Positions 1 through 5,996 of a DNA stretch of 8,867 bases are shown piece by piece. The notes beneath the pieces are model-generated. The model was not told the DNA's origin and searched no databases. It saw only the letters and a program-made list of their open reading frames with translations. The stretch's first letter is position 1, and each line of letters begins with the position of its first letter. A program made the position numbers and the translations under genes. This DNA is from Amphritea sp. (GTDB lineage: Bacteria > Pseudomonadota > Gammaproteobacteria > Pseudomonadales > Balneatricaceae): contig JAGPUU010000164.1 in the NCBI GenBank assembly GCA_018067325.1, positions 1 through 8,867 on the forward strand, read 5' to 3'.

Positions 1-19
1 TGTATCAAATGCTCGGATT

Positions 20-44
20 AGTCTTTGATTAAGGAACAAAGACT
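20..44 (-). repeat. Inverted repeat downstream of the hemerythrin-GGDEF gene
   Basis: The arms at 20-27 and 37-44 are perfect 8-bp complements (AGTCTTTG / CAAAGACT) around a 9-base loop. They lie about 50 bases past the stop codon of the minus-strand cyclase gene. No run of T follows on either strand, so it is at best a weak or factor-assisted terminator. Nothing else recognisable is seen in positions 1-91. Confidence 0.35.
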
Positions 45-91
45 CTTGTGGAGGCGTCTTCGGTAAATCTCAGCTCTATAGCTCCTATTGA

Positions 92-1255
92 TCAGGCGGA
101 TGAGAGGAGGGGCTGGTCGCTCAGGTCCTCCTGGCTTATCACTCGATTTCGTCCGTTTCGTTTGGCGAAGTAAAGGTATTTGTCCGCCTGTTGCATGAGT
201 TTATCTTTGTTATCAGACGGTTGCGGCAGTCGGCTTATATAGCCTACCGACACGGTGAGGATCTCAGCAGGATTGCTATCCGCGTTTTCAATGCATAACG
301 CGGCAATCGAATCACAGATAGCTTCAGCAAAATCTCGCTCATCGCTTTCAGGGGCTGTGATAGAGAGTATTGCGAACTCTTCCCCCCCTAATCGGAACGC
401 GTAATCGGTGGGGCGTTGGCAGAGGGCCAGTAATTGTTGAGCAACCTGTTGTAACGCTATGTCACCCTGTTGGTGGCCGTAGCGGTCATTGAGGCGTTTG
501 AAATAATCGATATCTAGTAAGAAGAAGTTAAGCTGCTTCTGTTCTCGGATAGAACTTCTAAGCGCTTTATCCAATATGTCATCGAAATGTCTTCGGTTAA
601 ATAAGCTTGTGAGTTGGTCGGTAACTGATAGCCGGGCTAATTGTTGGTTGGCTTGCTTAAGTTCAGTTTCTGCCGCAATTCGTGCCTGGCGTTCTCGCAT
701 TAGATTCAGGGTGCGAGAGGAAAGACCGTCATACATGGTGAGCACGATATCGATCAGTATGTTGATCGAACTGTCCATCTCAAGTTCAGCACGTTTTTTT
801 GCTTCATTGATATCAACGCCAGATTCGATAGCTTTGACGGCGATCGCTAGTCGTTTGTCGTCATCAATGATATGAAATGCCAGCCAGCGGGTCAGAAAAC
901 GAAGAATCTTTTCAATGACTTCGTGTAGTGGCTGCCCAGCTTCCTTTTCCTGAATTGCTTTAACCGCGGGAAGAAAGGAGGCGTGATTATGGCTATGCGA
1001 GGCTACCCAGTCATCGTCTTGTAGGTGTTCGGCCCAGATGGCCTCTTCAGTAACAAAATGGAAATCGGCGTACTCTGCCAGTTCATTAAAGGCTTCGTTG
1101 ATCTCCATCGGCTCGTTATGAATCAGCGTGTTAACGAGTCGGTTGATGAGTACGATTAGCCGTTTATGCTGATCGTCAATGGCGGGTATTCCCAGTTCAA
1201 ACCCTTTGTTCCAGGGGAAAGCTTCAAAGAAATCGAGATTGGGGTATGTATTCAT
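92..1255 (-). CDS. Bacteriohemerythrin-GGDEF diguanylate cyclase
   Basis: A 387-residue soluble sensor enzyme predicted to make cyclic di-GMP from two GTP under control of a di-iron hemerythrin domain that binds O2 or senses redox state. Residues about 13-145 are hemerythrin-like and show all seven expected iron ligands: H30, H66, E70, H87, H91, H128 and D133. A helical linker (about 150-208) leads to the GGDEF domain (about 209-375). That domain has the D248-I-D-Y-F-K metal site, N256 and D265 of the substrate pocket, and an intact GGEEF signature at 290-294. An RxxD motif (R281-D284) sits five residues before the signature, the usual place of the product-inhibition I-site. No membrane segment or signal peptide is visible. 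The architecture matches the known Bhr-DGC class (described in Vibrio cholerae). The ATG at 1255 lacks a clear Shine-Dalgarno sequence (AAGCCCCTTA precedes it), but no alternative start lies nearby and the iron-site motifs begin soon after. It appears monocistronic. Confidence 0.93.
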   Translation of the reverse strand: MNTYPNLDFFEAFPWNKGFELGIPAIDDQHKRLIVLINRLVNTLIHNEPMEINEAFNELAEYADFHFVTEEAIWAEHLQDDDWVASHSHNHASFLPAVKAIQEKEAGQPLHEVIEKILRFLTRWLAFHIIDDDKRLAIAVKAIESGVDINEAKKRAELEMDSSINILIDIVLTMYDGLSSRTLNLMRERQARIAAETELKQANQQLARLSVTDQLTSLFNRRHFDDILDKALRSSIREQKQLNFFLLDIDYFKRLNDRYGHQQGDIALQQVAQQLLALCQRPTDYAFRLGGEEFAILSITAPESDERDFAEAICDSIAALCIENADSNPAEILTVSVGYISRLPQPSDNKDKLMQQADKYLYFAKRNGRNRVISQEDLSDQPLLSSA

Positions 1256-1335
1256 TAAGGGGCTTCGCTTTTGTGCCTGCGTCCTGCCTGCAGAATTTAT
1301 TGTTATGTTGAAGCGGAGTACCGGTTTCCAACTTT

Positions 1336-1365
1336 ATTATATTTTAGCAGATAAGCCCCTATAAA
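1336..1365 (-). promoter_or_regulatory. Candidate promoter of the hemerythrin-GGDEF gene
   Basis: On the minus strand a perfect TATAAT lies at 1336-1341, with a poor -35 candidate TTTATA at 1360-1365 (spacing 18). Transcription would begin near 1328 and leave a leader of about 70 bases before the ATG at 1255. The -10 is convincing. The weak -35 suggests an activator or modest expression. This is read by eye from consensus. Confidence 0.45.
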
Positions 1366-1439
1366 ATGTAGTGCTTTATTGCCGCTTCAGATACGACTAA
1401 GGTCTGTGTCGCTAGCAGAGAATGTGGGGCAATTGAATA

Positions 1440-1468
1440 AAAAAAACACCGCATGGCGGTGTTTTTTT
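1440..1468 (-). terminator. Rho-independent terminator after fabI (bidirectional in form)
   Basis: A 13-bp perfect stem (1440-1452 pairs with 1456-1468) closes on the 3-base loop ATG. The GC part is CACCGC/GCGGTG, flanked by A and T runs. Read on the minus strand it follows the fabI stop codon by about 20 bases and ends in a run of T, the classic intrinsic terminator. The A/T flanks make it also functional in form on the plus strand, but no plus-strand gene ends here. It separates fabI transcription from the cyclase gene promoter. Confidence 0.9.
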
Positions 1469-1488
1469 AGTGCTTTAGACGATGGTTA

Positions 1489-2259
1489 TTAACCAACGAT
1501 ACCTACACCATGATCGACATAGTGGATACTACCGGAAGTGCCTTTGGACAGGTCGCTTAGGTAGAACATCGCAGCATCACCTACCTCTTCGATAGTTGGA
1601 AGCTGTTGGTCGACCGCTCTTTGCTGGTTGTACTCCAGCATAGTGGCAAAATCTTTAATACCGCCAGCGGCGCGAGTCGCAATAGTACCCGGAGAGATCG
1701 AATTAACGCGGATGTGACGTGGACCAAGATCACGGGCCAAATAGCGAGTAGCGGCTTCAAGTGCTGCTTTAGCGCAGCCCATGACGTTGTAATCGCCGGT
1801 TGCCAGAGCGCTGCCCAGGTAGGAGAAGTTGATCATCGAACCACCATCTTTCATCAGGTCTTTTGCAAAAGAGGCCATGTGGATGAAAGAGAAACATGAG
1901 ACATCCATTGCCTGGACAAAGCCCTCTCTGGAACATTCCGAGATAGGGGCGTGGAGATCTTCCAGCGGACAGAAGGCCAGGGAGTGGACCAATCCATCCA
2001 GAGAGCCCCAAGCTTCTTCTATCGCTTTAAACAGATCAACCATCTGTTGCTCCTGGGTAACATCCAGAGGCATGATGATTGAGGCGCCGACCTCTTCAGC
2101 AAGGGGGCGAACAAAGCGCTCAGCTTTATCATTAAGATAAGTAATTGCGAGCTCTGCACCTTGTTCGTGCAGTTTTTTTGCAACGCCGTAAGCGATGCTT
2201 TTATCGTTGGCAATTCCGACAATAAGAACTTTTTTTCCAGCCATTAACAAATTAGACAT
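1489..2259 (-). CDS. fabI: Enoyl-[acyl-carrier-protein] reductase FabI
   Basis: A 256-residue cytoplasmic short-chain dehydrogenase-like enzyme that reduces trans-2-enoyl-ACP with NAD(P)H, the last step of each type II fatty-acid elongation cycle. The FabI-type nucleotide loop is at 15-25 (GIANDKSIAYG). The catalytic set Y147, Y157 and K164 shows the FabI spacing Y-x9-Y-x6-K, one residue off from E. coli Y146/Y156/K163. Length is close to E. coli FabI (262). The first ATG is chosen because GKKVLIVGIA then falls where family N termini begin; a second ATG five codons on would still be possible. Departures from E. coli include alanine at 95 where E. coli has Gly93, SPGTIATRAA where E. coli has SAGPIRTLAA, and H rather than G in the C-terminal VDHG. 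The IANxxSIAYG/SPGxIATRA style recalls the FabI branch of alphaproteobacteria and epsilon-like bacteria. It is probably a single-gene unit, with its own promoter upstream and a strong terminator downstream. Confidence 0.93.
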   Translation of the reverse strand: MSNLLMAGKKVLIVGIANDKSIAYGVAKKLHEQGAELAITYLNDKAERFVRPLAEEVGASIIMPLDVTQEQQMVDLFKAIEEAWGSLDGLVHSLAFCPLEDLHAPISECSREGFVQAMDVSCFSFIHMASFAKDLMKDGGSMINFSYLGSALATGDYNVMGCAKAALEAATRYLARDLGPRHIRVNSISPGTIATRAAGGIKDFATMLEYNQQRAVDQQLPTIEEVGDAAMFYLSDLSKGTSGSIHYVDHGVGIVG

Positions 2260-2318
2260 TTCGATACACCATATATTTATAAATCAATAGGTTAAATATA
2301 AACGAAACTGATTTCAGA

Positions 2319-2347
2319 ATTATGAAAGGCTGTTTTTATAGGCTCAA
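2319..2347 (-). promoter_or_regulatory. Probable sigma70-type promoter of fabI
   Basis: On the minus strand TTGAGC (2342-2347, four of six consensus bases) and CATAAT (2319-2324, five of six) are separated by exactly 17 bases. Transcription would start near 2312, giving a leader of about 53 bases before the fabI ATG at 2259. This is the best promoter seen in the window, and it implies that fabI does not depend on read-through from ggt. Confidence 0.6.
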
Positions 2348-2397
2348 TCGGTATCGTTATAACTCTTTTGTGCTCTGCACAATTTCTATGTTAAGTA

Positions 2398-2415
2398 TAT
2401 CGACTAAAGTCGATA
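2398..2415. promoter_or_regulatory. 18-bp dyad, possible operator upstream of fabI
   Basis: TATCGACT and AGTCGATA are perfect 8-base inverted arms around a central AA. The site lies about 50 bases upstream of the -35 of the fabI promoter, in the ggt-fabI intergenic gap. Its size and symmetry are those of a dimeric regulator site (TetR, MarR or LacI style), but I do not recognise the motif and it does not match the FabR or FadR sites I know. No T run follows, so it is not an intrinsic terminator. The rest of the gap between 2416 and 2554 holds only a weak inverted repeat. Confidence 0.4.
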
Positions 2416-2503
2416 AATGTTTACAAATTAACTCCCAAAATGGGTATGGGTTTATTGAGGGGTTCGGGAAGTTATAAAAAGAGGGAGTGGTTACAGGGGG
2501 GAA

Positions 2504-2536
2504 GCATCTGGCCAGCTTTGAGGGGAGGGCAGATGC
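2504..2536 (-). repeat. Inverted repeat past the ggt stop codon
   Basis: GCATCTG (2504-2510) and CAGATGC (2530-2536) form a 7-bp stem with a 19-base loop, starting about 19 bases beyond the ggt stop. Read on the minus strand it is followed by a C-rich stretch and only later by T-rich sequence, so it is a poor intrinsic terminator. It is nonetheless the only hairpin between ggt and the fabI promoter region that could end ggt transcripts. Confidence 0.3.
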
Positions 2537-2554
2537 GTGTATCGGGATCGCAAT

Positions 2555-4303
2555 TTAATCGCCTAGAGCGGTACCCTCTCTACGGGGGTCAACGGCGCTT
2601 TTCCAGGAACCATCAGACTGGCGGAAAAAACCATGCAGACCACTATTAAGGTCTCTGATTTTTATCTCGTGGCCCAACGTCTTGAGTGGTTCGGCAAGCT
2701 GCTCTGCGGAAGTACCTGCTTCCAGTTCAGTCACGCCGTTGCGATTAACCACGTGAGGGGTATTGAAGGCCTGTTGCAGGGATAGATCAGAACTGAGTTT
2801 GAGGTAGAGGTTTTTTGCCACATAGCTAATGATCCGGCTGCCCCCAGGGGAGCCGAGTGCAGCGACCAGGCGATGGTTTTTATCAAACACCATTATGGGA
2901 GACATTGAGCTGCGGGGACGCTTACCCGGCTGAACCCGATTGGCAACGGGTTTTCCATCCTGTTCGGCGACGAAGGAAAAGTCAGTAAGTTGGTTGTTTA
3001 GAAGAAAACCCCCAGCCATCAGAGTGGAACCAAAGGCCATCTCGATGCTGCTGGTAATAGAAACGGCGTTACCCCAGCGGTCGACAATAACAAAGTGGCT
3101 GGTGGAGGGGAGTTCTGGAGACTGGTCATCAGCCCGGCTGAGCCTGTTAGGTAATTCACCGGGGTTGGCTTTGCCCATATCCGTCAATGGGTTGATCAGC
3201 ATACTGCGCTGTCGTAGATAGTTTTCGTTCAGTAGCTGATCCATCGGGACATCGACAAAATCACTGTCAGCTAGATAACGTGCCCGGTCGGCATAGGCTA
3301 AACGACTTGCCTGAGTGAATAGTTGATAGAATTCTATAGAGTTCGGTTGTAGCTGCTTCGGCTCGGCCAGCTCCATAAGTTTAATGATCTGCAGTGTTGT
3401 TATGCCGCCGGATGTGGGGGGCGGGAAGCCGCAGACTCGATAATCTCTGAATGGGCGACAAACGGCCTGGCGTTCAACCGCCTGATAGTTTTTAAGGTCA
3501 CTTAACTGAAGCTTACCGGGGTTATCAGTCGCTTGTTTTACCGCGGCGATGATTTTCTCGGCCAGCTCTCCCTGATAAAACGCCGTTGCGCCTTTTTCAG
3601 CGATCTGACGCAGTGAGTTTGCCAATTCTGGATTGGTTAGTTGGTGCCCTACGGGTAAAGGCTCCCTCTCTGGCGTAAAGAAATAGTCACGAGCCTGAGG
3701 GTATCGCCCCAGGCCCGGGTTTATTTTAGAGGTAAGAAGTTGATTGAGTCTTGGGCTCACCTTAAAACCGCTTTCTGAGGTTTTAATTGCATCGTCGAAT
3801 AGCGAGGCCCATGGCACTTTCCCGTATTGCTTCTGGCTCAGTTCTAGCATCGCCAGAACGCCAGGTGTACCAACCGAACGGCCGCCAATCATCGCATCCC
3901 ACCACCGCATCGGCTTTCCCGCGTCAGTCATAAACAGGTTTTCATCAGCGGATGCCGGGGCGGTTTCCCTTCCGTCGAATGCCTTCAACTGCTTGTTGGC
4001 GTTATCCCAGTAAAGCATGAATGCGCCACCGCCGATGCCGGATGACTGAGGCTCGACCAGGGTAAGCATTGCCTGAACAGCAACCGCTGCATCAGCGGCG
4101 CTACCTCCCTGTTGTAATACCCTATACCCAGCTTGGGTGGCTAAGGGATGGGCGGTAACGACCAGTTGATGCCGGGCTTCGACACTTTGCTGAACCTGGG
4201 TTCCGGTAGCGGATTCCGGCGCTAAATCTTCATTGACCGCGAATAAAAGTGTCGGAAGGAGGGCGAGTGTACCCAAAATGACAGAGAGAGTAGGTCTGCG
4301 CAT
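2555..4303 (-). CDS. ggt: Gamma-glutamyltransferase (glutathione hydrolase), periplasmic precursor
   Basis: A 582-residue N-terminal nucleophile hydrolase that transfers or hydrolyses the gamma-glutamyl group of glutathione and related peptides in the periplasm. It should self-cleave into a large and a small subunit. Residues 1-22 look like a signal peptide: RR near the start, a hydrophobic core, and cleavage after LFA. The small subunit should begin at T401 (in STSHFVIVD), equivalent to E. coli T391. R112 (DGRETAP) fits the glutamate-carboxylate-binding arginine, and D441 (NNQLTDFS) and GSPGGS at 484-489 match the rest of the substrate pocket and oxyanion site. Position 420 is Glu (SSIEMAFG) where E. 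coli has Asn411, as in Bacillus subtilis-type enzymes, and the segment after D441 is shorter than the E. coli lid loop. AGGA at 4312-4315 lies 8 bases before the ATG and supports this start. The gene stands alone, divergent from the HDOD gene. Confidence 0.95.
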   Translation of the reverse strand: MRRPTLSVILGTLALLPTLLFAVNEDLAPESATGTQVQQSVEARHQLVVTAHPLATQAGYRVLQQGGSAADAAVAVQAMLTLVEPQSSGIGGGAFMLYWDNANKQLKAFDGRETAPASADENLFMTDAGKPMRWWDAMIGGRSVGTPGVLAMLELSQKQYGKVPWASLFDDAIKTSESGFKVSPRLNQLLTSKINPGLGRYPQARDYFFTPEREPLPVGHQLTNPELANSLRQIAEKGATAFYQGELAEKIIAAVKQATDNPGKLQLSDLKNYQAVERQAVCRPFRDYRVCGFPPPTSGGITTLQIIKLMELAEPKQLQPNSIEFYQLFTQASRLAYADRARYLADSDFVDVPMDQLLNENYLRQRSMLINPLTDMGKANPGELPNRLSRADDQSPELPSTSHFVIVDRWGNAVSITSSIEMAFGSTLMAGGFLLNNQLTDFSFVAEQDGKPVANRVQPGKRPRSSMSPIMVFDKNHRLVAALGSPGGSRIISYVAKNLYLKLSSDLSLQQAFNTPHVVNRNGVTELEAGTSAEQLAEPLKTLGHEIKIRDLNSGLHGFFRQSDGSWKSAVDPRREGTALGD

Positions 4304-4514
4304 AGCTTTATTCCTGAGAAAAATTGGTCGATTGCCTGTTATTGGAACCGTTATTATTAAAGCAGAAATTTAAGCAAAGTGTTGTTGCTGTATTAAATTT
4401 ATCTTTAAAGTCATAGGGTTGAATAGGCGCTTGAGAGAACTGACGGACTGTCGGTAATGTCTATGCTTAATCATTATCAAGGGCTATAGTCATCGCTCGA
4501 AATGGGTAGCATCT
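4304..4514. other. Divergent intergenic region between ggt and the HDOD gene
   Basis: This 211-base AT-rich gap must carry both promoters. For ggt, the Shine-Dalgarno sequence is clear but no good -35/-10 pair stands out; TTTAATAAT-like tracts near 4350-4360 are possible. For the HDOD gene, TATAGT at 4485-4490 is a five-of-six -10 match without a recognisable -35, placing a start near 4496, about 20 bases before the GTG. No clear operator dyad was seen. Confidence 0.4.
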
Positions 4515-5933
4515 GTGGTGCTGGCAAGCATTGCTTTATCTATACTGGAGTTAGTTAAAGATCAAACCGTTCGGGCCGATAGCATTCCGACGGACAGTGA
4601 TAATGGAGATTCCCCTTTGTCTATAGCAGTCAAACCTATCTACAACGCAGGCAGTGACGCCAAAGAGACACGAGTAGTGTTACTGAATGACCATGAAGGC
4701 AAAGCGCTTGTTATTTTGCCAGCCAATATGCTGCTAAATCTGGTTAGCATTTGGAAACACTCAGGCCGTCATCTGCAACCTGTCAGAGGGCAGGATGCGA
4801 TGAAGTTTTTTGGTCAGCCAGCGTTACAGATCAATGCCGGGCAGAAGAAGCTTTTTCAATTGCCGGTTTATATAGACCAGTCAATCGCTGACTACGACAA
4901 GCTTGAAGTTATAGAACCCTATACCGGTTTAACCTTTGTGGCTCAAAAACAATGGTTTCAGGACCATGTATCGCTTTGTGCCTTAGGATTGACGGTCAGC
5001 GGAATCAATCAACAGCAGCCCGATGGTAATGATGAACAGGTCATTACCCGCGCTGTTGAACGTTTCACAACATTGAGAATTCAGCAGCGGCTAGAGGATA
5101 CTTTAGGGTTACCCTCATTACCGCCTTCGATGAAACGGCTGGTTGAGCTGCGTTCTGATCCGGCGGCGGGAATCGATGACCTAGTCCCCCTTGTCCGTGG
5201 TGATGCCAGTCTTGCTGCTCAGGTTATGAGCTGGGCTGCCTCTCCCTACTATGCAGCGCCTGGTGACGTACATTCCGTTGAAGATGCGGTGATTCGTGTT
5301 TTAGGCTTTGATCTGGTGGTTAATCTGGCACTAGGTGTGGCTATGGGTAAAGCGTTGTCAGTACCGGAAGATACTCCCCGTGACGGTGTTCCATACTGGC
5401 AGCAGTCAGTCTATACCGCTGCCGCCGCTGAGCTCTTGTGCAAAAAAATGCCAGCGGAGATCAGGCCCAAACCCGGTCTGGTTTATCTGGCCGGTTTACT
5501 GCAAAACTTCGGATACCTGATACTTGCGCACCTGTTTCCGCCTCATTTTTCTTTGTTATCACGTTATATCGAAGCGAATCCACATATGCCCCTGGAGTTT
5601 GTCGAGAAACAGGTACTGAATGTAACCCGGGAGCAGGTCGGAAGCTGGCTTCTGGAAAACTGGGGACTGCCAGATGTCGTTGTTGAAGCAGTGCGCCATC
5701 ATAATGATTTGGCTTATGAGGGGCTTGCCAGTCATGAAGCGAAGTTGCTACATATTGTGAGTCGTGGTTTGCGTGCACTGGAGATGGCAGATGGGCCAGT
5801 TGAATCAGTTCCAGAGACAGTTCTTGCTGAGCTGAAGCTGACTCAGACGGATATTGATAGTGTATTGGAGCAAGTGACGGAAAGTCGGGTAGAGCTCGAT
5901 TCTCTGGTACATACCATAATGCATGCACACTGA
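4515..5933 (+). CDS. HDOD domain protein with an N-terminal YbaK-like (aminoacyl-tRNA deacylase-related) domain
   Basis: A 472-residue soluble protein of unknown precise role. Residues about 10-160 resemble the YbaK/ProX editing fold (beta strand RVVLLND, a LPANMLLNL helix start, then LPVYIDQSI and a closing YTGLTFVA). Residues about 198-400 are an HDOD domain (LPSLPPSMKRLVELR, then LVRGDASLAAQVMSWA, then VEDAVIRVLGFDLVVNLALG). The same pairing occurs in Pseudomonas proteins annotated as aminoacyl-tRNA deacylase and HDOD domain-containing. HDOD domains are non-catalytic relatives of HD hydrolases; here the metal-binding HD is replaced by Q330-N331 (GLLQNFGY), while HH remains at 395-396. The usual YbaK catalytic lysine region reads ETRVVLL, so Arg probably stands in for Lys and editing activity is doubtful. 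The start is a GTG (a second GTG follows directly). The frame is closed upstream at 4455 and offers no ATG, and the Shine-Dalgarno GGGTAG at 4504-4509 is weak. Its stop codon lies inside a hairpin shared with the convergent ABC-F gene. Confidence 0.85.
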   Translation: MVLASIALSILELVKDQTVRADSIPTDSDNGDSPLSIAVKPIYNAGSDAKETRVVLLNDHEGKALVILPANMLLNLVSIWKHSGRHLQPVRGQDAMKFFGQPALQINAGQKKLFQLPVYIDQSIADYDKLEVIEPYTGLTFVAQKQWFQDHVSLCALGLTVSGINQQQPDGNDEQVITRAVERFTTLRIQQRLEDTLGLPSLPPSMKRLVELRSDPAAGIDDLVPLVRGDASLAAQVMSWAASPYYAAPGDVHSVEDAVIRVLGFDLVVNLALGVAMGKALSVPEDTPRDGVPYWQQSVYTAAAAELLCKKMPAEIRPKPGLVYLAGLLQNFGYLILAHLFPPHFSLLSRYIEANPHMPLEFVEKQVLNVTREQVGSWLLENWGLPDVVVEAVRHHNDLAYEGLASHEAKLLHIVSRGLRALEMADGPVESVPETVLAELKLTQTDIDSVLEQVTESRVELDSLVHTIMHAH

Positions 5934-5964
5934 CTTTATCCGGGTTCGCCCGTTAGAGTCAGTG
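5928..5964. terminator. Hairpin with TTCG loop at the convergent junction
   Basis: CGGG (5941-5944) pairs with CCCG (5949-5952) around a TTCG tetraloop. After a small internal bulge, 5928-5938 pair with 5954-5964 (one G-T pair). The HDOD stop codon (5931-5933) lies in the left arm. The stem is long and stable in form, but no T run follows on either strand, so it may act as a transcript end block, an RNase barrier or a factor-assisted terminator rather than a classic intrinsic one. Confidence 0.5.
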
Positions 5965-5965
5965 T

Positions 5966-5996
5966 TGAAACAACGATCGCTCAGATCGTTGTTTCA
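5966..5996. terminator. Second hairpin at the convergent junction, across the ABC-F stop codon
   Basis: A perfect 13-bp stem (5966-5978 with 5984-5996) closes on a 5-base loop. The stop codon of the minus-strand ABC-F gene (5981-5983) sits in the loop and its last codons form one arm. It starts one base after the previous hairpin ends. There is no T run on either side. Together the two stems fill the 47-base space between the convergent genes and plausibly protect or end both messages. Confidence 0.5.

Noticed and set aside
576..875. 99-codon plus-strand open frame inside the hemerythrin-GGDEF gene
   Set aside because: Antisense shadow of a gene with complete motifs; the Ser/Arg-rich product matches no family.
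2434..2444. Small CCCA-AAA-TGGG hairpin near the dyad
   Set aside because: Only a 4-bp stem with no T run; too weak to call a terminator or operator.
2440..2649. 69-codon plus-strand open frame across the end of ggt
   Set aside because: It overlaps the ggt C terminus antisense, has a low-complexity G/R-rich product and no Shine-Dalgarno sequence or family resemblance.
5461..5928. 155-codon open frame on the minus strand inside the HDOD gene
   Set aside because: It lies wholly antisense to a well-supported gene, has no recognisable domain, and its composition (many H, P, S) is that of a shadow frame.
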